Shown here: piece after piece, positions 58,245 to 64,000 of the stretch | How the letters are laid out: every line of letters starts with the position of its first letter | How positions within the stretch are numbered: the first letter of the stretch is position 1 | Source: CAYNKA01 sp964397655 | GTDB taxonomy: Bacteria; Spirochaetota; Spirochaetia; DTKZ01 | DNA length: 64,000 bases | Assembly (NCBI GenBank): GCA_964397655.1 | Contig: CAYNKA010000001.1 | Span: 310,001-374,000, forward strand | Direction of reading: 5' to 3' | Made by a program: the position numbers and the translations under genes | The notes under the pieces: generated by a model | Databases searched by the model: none | Seen by the model: the letters and a program-made list of their open reading frames with translations, nothing else | What the model was told of the DNA's origin: nothing

Positions 58245-59081
58245 ATGCGACGCGAATACACATCGATTCGGAAACGTCTTGTCATCGCGGGTCTCGGTCT
58301 CGGTCTGTCGTTGGGAACGATCATCGCTCAGGAAACGAAATACCTCATGCAGGACGGCGACACGCTCTACAGCATCGCCCGCAAGTACAACGTACCCGTG
58401 GACGCCATCATGCAACTCAACGGCATCCCCAATCCGACGAAACTCAGACGGGGAGTATCCATTCTCATTCCCGACATCTATACCGTGAAGAAAGGCGACA
58501 CGCTCTACGGAATCGCGAAACAGTTCGACGTGTCGATCGACGTGATCACTGCGGCGAACAATATCAAGAGTTCGGCGGTGCTGAAACCCGGTGCCCATCT
58601 CTACATTCCGAGAAAGGAAAAAAGCGTTCCCGCGAAAAACGAAACGAAGGAACAGACCGCAAAAAACGAGAAACAGGAAAAAGCCGTTCCGGTCCAGGTC
58701 TCCGTCGCGAAAAAAGAGCCGGAAGGAAAGGAGTTCTTTTGGCCGCATTCGGGCCCGAAGCGGAGCATGGACGGCAAGCTCGAGGGCATTTCCTTCGACG
58801 GAAATCCGGGCGATCCGGTCCTCTCCATAGCGACGGGAAAGGTCGTTTGGATGGGCCCCTATCGAGGATTCGGACGTGTAGTTTTCATCCAGTCCGAAGA
58901 CGGCTACATCTACGTCTACGCAGGGAACGAGGATTTGTTCGTCTCAGTCGGCGATGCCGTGAAACGAGGACAGAAGATCGGCACGCTCGGCGTTCATCCC
59001 TACGAACAGCGATCGAGTCTCTACTTCATCGTTTACAAGGACGGAAAGGCCATTCGTCCTGAGGACGCCCCCAGGATCTGA
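58245..59081 (+). CDS. LysM and degenerate M23 peptidase protein (NlpD/EnvC-like)
   Basis: A protein of 278 residues. Signal peptide to about residue 28, two LysM motifs (MQDGDTLYSIARKYNVP and VKKGDTLYGIAKQFDVS), a lysine/glutamate-rich linker and an M23 (LytM) fold. The zinc ligands are lost: YVYAGNEDLF stands where YAHL would be, and SLYFIVYKDG replaces the LHFEIR block. It is probably an amidase activator rather than a protease. TATAAG sits five bases before the ATG, so the message may be leaderless. Confidence 0.85.
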   Translation: MRREYTSIRKRLVIAGLGLGLSLGTIIAQETKYLMQDGDTLYSIARKYNVPVDAIMQLNGIPNPTKLRRGVSILIPDIYTVKKGDTLYGIAKQFDVSIDVITAANNIKSSAVLKPGAHLYIPRKEKSVPAKNETKEQTAKNEKQEKAVPVQVSVAKKEPEGKEFFWPHSGPKRSMDGKLEGISFDGNPGDPVLSIATGKVVWMGPYRGFGRVVFIQSEDGYIYVYAGNEDLFVSVGDAVKRGQKIGTLGVHPYEQRSSLYFIVYKDGKAIRPEDAPRI

Positions 59082-59104
59082 TCCCCGGGGCCCTCTCTTC
59101 TTCC

Positions 59105-59566
59105 TCAACCTCCGGTTATCTCCTCAAGCCGTTTCTCGAAATGTTCCCTGTGCCAGGAAAGATGCCGGTAGTAATCGTTCACGAGGAACTCCAGCGTCAG
59201 CGATTCCTTTTCGCGCCGCCATACCCTGCCGAGCGTCTTCGAATCCATGTGTTCGATCACATGGAGAATGTGGAGATTGTACGTATACCAGAGATCGGTC
59301 AGATGTTTCCAGTCGGCCTGATTGTAAGCCTGCAGGTCCACCCAGGGTTCCGCGTCATAGCCGGGATACGTCGATTCCAGGTCGCTCAATTGAAGCCGTA
59401 CGAATCTGAGGTGGTTATTTGCGGCGGAATCTATCAAATGCCCGACTATTTCTTTAAGAGACCAGGCGTTGGGGTTCGGTTTCCTGTCAACGAGTCCGAA
59501 GGGCAGCGAGTTCATCCTTTCATGAAAACTCTCCACGTTGCTTCGAAAATCCGCAGTATCGAACAT
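59105..59566 (-). CDS. DinB/YfiT-type four-helix protein
   Basis: A protein of 153 residues; GAGGAGG precedes the ATG at 59566. Landmarks are WSLKEIVGHLIDSAANNHLRF (first metal His) and the C-terminal YYRHLSWHREHFEK with the other two histidines. DinB-like proteins bind a metal and act as thiol transferases or stress proteins. It is convergent to the LysM gene. Confidence 0.82.
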   Translation of the reverse strand: MFDTADFRSNVESFHERMNSLPFGLVDRKPNPNAWSLKEIVGHLIDSAANNHLRFVRLQLSDLESTYPGYDAEPWVDLQAYNQADWKHLTDLWYTYNLHILHVIEHMDSKTLGRVWRREKESLTLEFLVNDYYRHLSWHREHFEKRLEEITGG

Positions 59567-59719
59567 GGCAGGGCCTCCTCTCGATGCAGTATAACAGCGG
59601 CCGGAAACTTCAACAACATGCTGCATCGTCCGCTGACCTGATCGGAAGGGTTCCGTATGATAAATATTCGTCGGTCGACAACCGACTGAATCCATGATAG
59701 CATGTCGTCAGGAGGAACC

Positions 59720-61363
59720 ATGTCTACGCTCATCCAGAAAACCGCATCTGCATACGAGTACCCGCTTCTGATAAAAAACCTCTTCCGTTGCCCTCTGATC
59801 GATAGTCCGGATCAGGAAATCGTCTACCAGGGAACCGTACGCTTTACCTATCGAGAATTCCGAGAACGAGTAGCCCGGCTGGCCGCCGCACTTCTCCGGC
59901 TCGGTGTCAAAGAAGGCGACACCGTCGCGGTGATGGACTGGGACAGCCACCGCTACCTTGAGTGTTTCTTCGCCGTACCCATGATCGGCGCGGTCCTGCA
60001 TACCGTCAACATCCGACTTTCTCCGGAACAGCTCGTCTATACGATCGACCATGCCGAAGACGACCTCATCCTCGTGAACGGCGAGTTCGTTCCCCTCATC
60101 GAGCAGATCAAGGGTCGCATCGATACGGTAAAGCAATACGTCCTCCTGGCAGACGGGAAGCAACCGCCATCAGCCTCCATCGCATTCGTCGCAGAATACG
60201 AGGATATGATAAAAACCTCCGATCCTCTCGCGGAATTCCCGGAATTCGACGAGAATACGAGAGCTACGACCTTCTACACGACGGGAACTACAGGCCTGCC
60301 CAAAGGAGTATATTTCAGCCACCGTCAGCTCGTACTCCACACCCTTTCAACTCTCGCGACGCTGGCTTCCCCCGCGGTTCAAGGCCGCTTTCATCGCGAG
60401 GACGTCTACATGCCGATCACCCCCATGTTCCACGTTCATGCATGGGGCATTCCCTACCTGGCTACCACGCTCGGCGTCAAGCAGGTGTATCCTGGGAAAT
60501 ACTCTCCGGACGTTCTGCTCCGGCTTCTGGACACGGAAAAAGTGACCTTCTCCCACTGCGTGCCCACGATCCTCAACATGCTGCTCCAGGATCCCGGCGC
60601 CTCGAGGATCGATTTTTCCCGATGGAAGGTCATCATCGGCGGAGCGGCGCTCCCCAAGGCTCTCGCCCTAGCAGCAATGAACCGGGGAATCGACATCTTC
60701 GCCGGTTACGGCATGTCGGAGACGTGCCCGGTGCTCACGGTTTCCCAGCTTTCGACCGATCAACTGGCCCTCCCCCCGGAGGAGCAACTCGAGTTCAGGA
60801 CACGCACAGGCAATCCGATCACGCTCGTCGACCTCAAACTCGCTGCCGGAGACAAGGGAACGCTTCCCCGCGACGACAAGTCGGTCGGCGAGGTTCTCGT
60901 GCGCGCGCCCTGGCTGACCCAAGGCTATCTCAAGGACACCAGCAATTCAGAAAAACTGTGGGAAGGCGGATGGCTCCACACCCAGGACGTCGCGTGCATG
61001 AACGAGACGGGCTCCATCAGGATTACCGATCGCATCAAGGACGTCATCAAGGTGGGAGGGGAGTGGCTCTCCTCGCTCTCCATCGAGGACATTCTTTCCG
61101 GCTTTCCGTCCGTAGCGGAGAGCGCGGTGATCGGTCAGCCGGACCAGACTTGGGGTGAAGTTCCCCTCGCGCTCGTCGTCGCGAAGCCCGGAACAGCTGT
61201 TAGCCACAAGGACCTGCTCGCTCATGTACGGGGTTACGTCGACCGAGGTCTCATCCCGCGCGAGGCGATCCTTCTGAAGACGAAATTCGTAGACTCGCTG
61301 GAAAAGACGAGCGTCGGCAAGACGAACAAGATCGCACTCAGGAAAAAACACCTCATCGAATAG
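59720..61363 (+). CDS. AMP-forming fatty-acid/aryl-CoA ligase
   Basis: A protein of 547 residues from the ATG at 59720 (AGGAGG seven bases upstream). The adenylation signature TTFYTTGTTGLPKGVYFSH lies near residue 180, FAGYGMSETCPV near 328, GGWLHTQDVACMNETG near 410 and the C-terminal lysine motif KTSVGKTNKIALRK near 535. It activates a carboxylic acid to the acyl-CoA. It is closest in layout to medium/long-chain AlkK-type ligases. No beta-oxidation genes are adjacent. Confidence 0.9.
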   Translation: MSTLIQKTASAYEYPLLIKNLFRCPLIDSPDQEIVYQGTVRFTYREFRERVARLAAALLRLGVKEGDTVAVMDWDSHRYLECFFAVPMIGAVLHTVNIRLSPEQLVYTIDHAEDDLILVNGEFVPLIEQIKGRIDTVKQYVLLADGKQPPSASIAFVAEYEDMIKTSDPLAEFPEFDENTRATTFYTTGTTGLPKGVYFSHRQLVLHTLSTLATLASPAVQGRFHREDVYMPITPMFHVHAWGIPYLATTLGVKQVYPGKYSPDVLLRLLDTEKVTFSHCVPTILNMLLQDPGASRIDFSRWKVIIGGAALPKALALAAMNRGIDIFAGYGMSETCPVLTVSQLSTDQLALPPEEQLEFRTRTGNPITLVDLKLAAGDKGTLPRDDKSVGEVLVRAPWLTQGYLKDTSNSEKLWEGGWLHTQDVACMNETGSIRITDRIKDVIKVGGEWLSSLSIEDILSGFPSVAESAVIGQPDQTWGEVPLALVVAKPGTAVSHKDLLAHVRGYVDRGLIPREAILLKTKFVDSLEKTSVGKTNKIALRKKHLIE

Positions 61364-61371
61364 GAAATAAA

Positions 61372-61396
61372 AAAGCCGGATCTCGTATCCGGCTTT
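61372..61396. terminator. Terminator after the acyl-CoA ligase
   Basis: AAAGCCGGAT (61372-61381) pairs with ATCCGGCTTT (61387-61396); the A-rich left side makes it usable in both directions. Beyond it, 61397-61626 holds only a small palindrome (CCATGTTC-AA-GAACATGG, 61453-61470) followed by T4. Confidence 0.65.
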
Positions 61397-61626
61397 AGAA
61401 ATCCGGCAGGGTCATTCCGTTTCGTCGGCCTGCTCGGACCTCACGTCTTTTTCCATGTTCAAGAACATGGTTTTAAAAAACTCAGAACTCTGTAAGTTTG
61501 CCGGCTCATTACCGGCGGTACCCTTCCGGTGGATTCACGAGGCGTCCCTCCTTCCGCCGAATAAGTTCTGTATACAATATAATCAATTCTACCCTCAGGG
61601 TCAAATTCCCGGGAAATCTTCCCGGT

Positions 61627-61905
61627 TCATTTTCCCGCCCTTCGATTTATGAGTTCGATCTGTTTCAGGGCTTCCGCATCGTTCGGTTCCAGCGTAAGGA
61701 GTTGCTGAAAACATTCGAGAGCGTTCGCGTCTTTTCCTTCTTTCACGCAGACCATTCCAAGATTGAAATACGCGGCCCGATCCTCCGGATATTGATCGAT
61801 GAGGGACTCGAAACAAGCCTTCGCCTCTTCGAATTTTCCCGCCTCGGTCAAGCCTAGACCGCGTTGGTTTTCTTTCAGAAGTTCCGCTTGAGCATTCTGG
61901 TCCAT
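61627..61905 (-). CDS. Small TPR-repeat protein
   Basis: A protein of 92 residues with about two and a half tetratricopeptide repeats (AGKFEEAKACFESLIDQYPEDRAAYFNLGMVC, then KDANALECFQQLLTLEPNDAEAL). AGGAGGAAGG precedes the ATG. It is a likely adaptor in protein contacts; partner unknown. Divergent from the next gene. Confidence 0.85.
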   Translation of the reverse strand: MDQNAQAELLKENQRGLGLTEAGKFEEAKACFESLIDQYPEDRAAYFNLGMVCVKEGKDANALECFQQLLTLEPNDAEALKQIELINRRAGK

Positions 61906-61928
61906 GGAACCTTCCTCCTATCCCCTCC

Positions 61929-61957
61929 AGCATAATCTGCAACGGCTTTCTTGACAA
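61929..61957 (-). promoter_or_regulatory. Promoter of the TPR gene
   Basis: Minus strand: TTGTCA (61957-61952), 17-bp spacer, TATGCT (61934-61929). Confidence 0.55.
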
Positions 61958-61978
61958 GTTCAATTGCGCCGATTTCTC

Positions 61979-62007
61979 TTGAATGAGGGCTCGGGCGGCA
62001 ATACAAT
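61979..62007 (+). promoter_or_regulatory. Promoter of the gene at 62033
   Basis: TTGAAT (61979-61984), 17-bp spacer, TACAAT (62002-62007), 25 bases before the ATG. Confidence 0.6.
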
Positions 62008-62032
62008 TACCTAGAGAGGAAAGGAGGTCGTC

Positions 62033-62386
62033 ATGTACACGAAAATGAAGAAATTCATTTCGATCTTCAAGATCGAGCTCGAAGACATAGAAGCGGATCT
62101 CGAAACCTTGATAGACCTTCATCGGCAAAAGGAAGAAAAGCACATCATAACCGAGTACGTCAGCAAGGAGAACGCCTGCATCCTCAAGCAGGAAATCGAG
62201 GCACTCAAGAAGCTCTTGCTGCACATGCCGGAAATGCCCTCTCCTGCGGCTCAATCCCTCGAAGAAATCCAGAATTGGATCCTCGATTTCTTCAGAACGG
62301 AAATTACGAAAAGGGATTATCCGATGGCTCTTTGGTACGTAATCGAGAGGAAGGCCCAGAAGGTGAGAAAATATCTGGAAGAATGA
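62033..62386 (+). CDS. Helical protein of unknown function
   Basis: A protein of 117 residues with a strong AAAGGAGGTCG site and its own promoter. It is entirely helical and charged (FKIELEDIEADLETLIDLHRQKEEKHIITEYV), with no membrane part or known motif. It is followed by a terminator shared with the opposing tRNA-Arg. It may be a small regulator or a structural adaptor. Confidence 0.65.
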   Translation: MYTKMKKFISIFKIELEDIEADLETLIDLHRQKEEKHIITEYVSKENACILKQEIEALKKLLLHMPEMPSPAAQSLEEIQNWILDFFRTEITKRDYPMALWYVIERKAQKVRKYLEE

Positions 62387-62412
62387 GGCGATTCAGCTCG
62401 TGCAGTCTCTCT

Positions 62413-62447
62413 GAAAAAAAAGGCCGCGATGATTCGCGGCATTTTTT
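62413..62447. terminator. Bidirectional terminator
   Basis: GCCGCGA (62423-62429) pairs with TCGCGGC (62434-62440), with A8 on the left and T7 on the right. It serves the gene at 62033 on plus and tRNA-Arg on minus. Confidence 0.8.
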
Positions 62448-62521
62448 TGGGCGATGCGGGATTCGAACCCACGACCCCAAGCTCCGGAGGCTTGTACTCT
62501 ATCCAGCTGAGCTAATCGCCC
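62448..62521 (-). tRNA. tRNA-Arg (anticodon CCG)
   Basis: Read on the minus strand: acceptor GGGCGAT with ATCGCCC, D-arm AGCTCAGCTGGATAGAGT, anticodon loop CTCCGGA with CCG, T-loop TTCGAAT, discriminator A, CCA not encoded. Confidence 0.95.
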
Positions 62522-62728
62522 CTGCGGGTCACAGATTAGCCGGGAAGGTGGTGCAATGTCAAGGCAAACCGCGCCGGTGTTAATGCTGTGCCGAGTCAGC
62601 AGTTCTCATTTTGAAGCGCGCGGCGTGTATTGAAACCTCTGACCAATTTAATTTCGTCGACGTGCGGCTCGATCAACGCGACGAACTATCGCGATGTTTC
62701 TTCAGCGGTTCGCCGCATGTCGGACAGT

Positions 62729-63076
62729 TCATTTCAGGCCCTCTCTTTCCTGCGCTGCCCGCATCGCGGACCATACGGAATGATAGGCGGCAGACCTGTT
62801 CCCGAAATCGTCTCCGAGGACAGCATTCTTGAAGTTCGGATAGTCGATCCCGTCCGCGGCTTTCAGGAGATAGTCGGCGACGACGCTCTTCGGAACCGAC
62901 ATCCTGTATTTGTAGTCGCTCTTCGGCGTCTTCTTTATCCTCCCGGCCGCCTCGACGCCGACGGCCGCCAACAGCTTTTCAAGATCGCCAGGGAACCTTG
63001 CCCTGACAAGAACGTTCCCGCGAGAGGTTGTGTCTGCTACGATGCTGAAAAACCCCTCCTTGCTGAAAATCCACAT
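62729..63076 (-). CDS. Conserved hypothetical protein (MWIFSKEGFFS-type)
   Basis: A protein of 115 residues from the ATG at 63076, with GGGAGTAAGGGG upstream. It begins MWIFSKEGFFSIVADTTSRG and continues with VLVRARFPGDLEKLL. A small alpha/beta protein type seen scattered in bacteria and phages, function unknown. It follows five bases after the cysteine-containing gene, so the two are a pair. Confidence 0.65.
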   Translation of the reverse strand: MWIFSKEGFFSIVADTTSRGNVLVRARFPGDLEKLLAAVGVEAAGRIKKTPKSDYKYRMSVPKSVVADYLLKAADGIDYPNFKNAVLGDDFGNRSAAYHSVWSAMRAAQEREGLK

Positions 63077-63081
63077 TCCCC

Positions 63082-63378
63082 TTACTCCCCCTTTACTTTT
63101 TCTAGGCAGCCGTCCCACCGAGTTCGGTATATGGTCCCGTCGTGTCCGGGGCCGATACGCCCCTGGAAATGATACCCGTTGTCATACGGGAGCGGGACGG
63201 TATGGTCCCAAGTCTTGTCGAGAATGAGCGGCGAAATTCCTTCGGGGAATGCCTTGCACGTCCACCCTTTAAGGTCAAGCGTCCCTGTCTTCGTAAGATG
63301 AATACATCCAATACATGGCGGAAGATTAAGGTAGTCGTCGTCACATACGGTGTCTTCATCTTCGTCCGTTTCGTCCAT
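63082..63378 (-). CDS. Cysteine-containing conserved hypothetical protein
   Basis: A protein of 98 residues from the ATG at 63378 (GGAGG seven bases upstream; another ATG six bases earlier is in a different frame). Acidic start MDETDEDEDTVCDDDY, then CIGCIHL..GWTCKAFPEGISPLIL and YDNGYHFQGRIG, a pattern shared by small proteins found near phage structural genes. Possible metal binding through the three cysteines. Function unknown. Confidence 0.6.
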   Translation of the reverse strand: MDETDEDEDTVCDDDYLNLPPCIGCIHLTKTGTLDLKGWTCKAFPEGISPLILDKTWDHTVPLPYDNGYHFQGRIGPGHDGTIYRTRWDGCLEKVKGE

Positions 63379-63550
63379 TTCATGCCTCCATTTTACTACA
63401 ATGCGTAATATGTAGGGTTTGTGAAGACTCAACAATCACCGTGACGACGGCTGACGGCGGGTTTACCGCTTCCTGCACCGCTGCCGGTAATTGACCGTTC
63501 ATGAACAACGCAGCCTCGGAAAATCCCGGGCCGCTGCGGCCCATCGGTCT

Positions 63551-64000
63551 TCAGCGCCCGGCGAAGATCTCCTGGGCGGCGCGGTAGGTTTCTAGGTTCC
63601 CGATGTCGTAACGCCTTCCGATGAAACGGAAGGCGTGCACGGGTTTCCTTCCGATGAGCCAGGGTATGAAATTCCCGGGCGCATCGGGATCGTTCCCTTC
63701 CTTCAGGAACTTCTCGACGAGCGGAAGCGTATCTCCGGTATAAAAATAAAAGGGGGGAACCGCCAGGTTCGATTTCGGCTCCTTGGGCTTCTCCTCGAAC
63801 GAAATCACCCTGGAATTCCCGTCGACCTCGATGACTCCGGTTCGTTTGAGCTTCTCCCTATCGTCGAGGACATGCGTCGTGATGCAGTCGGTTCGGCGCT
63901 TCAGAGCGAAGTCGGTGAAATCCTCGAGCGCGAAATCGAAGAGGTTGTCGCCCGCGAGCACGAGACTGTCGTCTCGGAGATCCGCCCTTTCCACCGCGAA
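63551..64000 (-). CDS. Sugar-phosphate nucleotidyltransferase, C-terminal part
   Basis: 150 codons, open to the window edge, so the N-terminus with the nucleotide motif is missing. It reads VLAGDNLFDFALEDF (metal-binding D-N), then GVIEVDGNSRVISFEEKPKEPKSN and YDIGNLETYRAAQ, all diagnostic of glucose-1-phosphate thymidylyl/uridylyltransferases. It makes activated sugars for surface glycans. The 115 bases upstream of its stop toward 63436 show nothing clear. Confidence 0.88.
   Translation of the reverse strand, partial: FAVERADLRDDSLVLAGDNLFDFALEDFTDFALKRRTDCITTHVLDDREKLKRTGVIEVDGNSRVISFEEKPKEPKSNLAVPPFYFYTGDTLPLVEKFLKEGNDPDAPGNFIPWLIGRKPVHAFRFIGRRYDIGNLETYRAAQEIFAGR

Noticed and set aside
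63102..63383. Alternative frame starting six bases upstream of the cysteine-containing gene
   Set aside because: Its start sits too close to GGAGG and its product is basic low-complexity text; the other frame has a conserved-looking cysteine pattern.

Overview
The window is a GC-rich bacterial chromosome segment carrying one apparently complete tailed-phage prophage of about 29.3 kb. The host looks like a spirochaete of the Treponema/Spirochaeta kind. This is inferred from the AFA-EGSKE style of exported-protein N-terminus and the overall gene flavour, not from any marker gene, and confidence is moderate. Host genes are strongly GC-biased at third positions. The phage lysogeny genes at 29.2-30.3 kb and the 3' end of the tail fibre gene are clearly AT-richer. 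Host, left arm (1-27.9 kb): a carbohydrate uptake and oxidation operon comes first, with the tail of an UlaG-like lactonase, a ribose-type ABC importer with two permeases, a zinc alcohol dehydrogenase, a small unknown protein, a cupin and a beta-hydroxyacid dehydrogenase. A five-gene Dpp/Opp-type ABC importer follows. Next is an osmoprotection cluster: a trehalose-6-phosphate synthase-like GT20 enzyme, its HAD phosphatase and an MscS-related membrane protein. A cytoplasmic PAS/HisKA_2 kinase, an rRNA methyltransferase, an orphan hydantoinase A, ilvB-ilvN, a polyprenyl diphosphate synthase and a tight pdxS-pdxT-ispH operon complete the arm. A strong promoter drives tRNA-Asp and tRNA-Pro. Prophage (27,863-57,206): it is inserted in the 3' end of tRNA-Pro(CGG). 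A 42-bp perfect direct repeat marks attL and attR, and matching arm-type repeats lie just inside both ends. The order is integrase, a reverse-oriented lipoprotein gene, a CI-like repressor with an operator region, and small early genes including an HTH excisionase-like protein. Then come a zinc metallopeptidase, tRNA-Ser(TGA), tRNA-Met(CAT), a class 3 lipase, a transglycosylase, two ParB-like proteins without ParA, a clamp-like protein, a replication protein with in-gene iterons, a second tyrosine recombinase and two HNH genes. The late genes are P27-type small terminase, large terminase, HK97 portal, a fused ClpP-like protease/major capsid protein, connectors, tail tube, tail chaperones with a -1 slippery site, a short tape measure, a tail tip/fibre with an S74 chaperone, and holin-like membrane proteins. 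This is a siphovirus layout. Host, right arm (57.2-64 kb): the displaced 3' side of tRNA-Pro is followed by an 86-bp tandem repeat interrupted by a 100-N gap. After it lie hemerythrin, a LysM/degenerate M23 protein, a DinB protein, an AMP-forming acyl-CoA ligase, a TPR protein, small unknown proteins, tRNA-Arg(CCG) and a truncated sugar nucleotidyltransferase. The observations most worth following are: (i) a TTTGCAGACGTCTGCAAA palindrome found once inside the large phage parB and once downstream of the capsid gene, a candidate parS; (ii) a very long G-U-containing hairpin with a T8 tail between terS and terL; (iii) the protease-capsid fusion; (iv) the terminator-bearing tandem array at attR; and (v) the -1 frameshift site.
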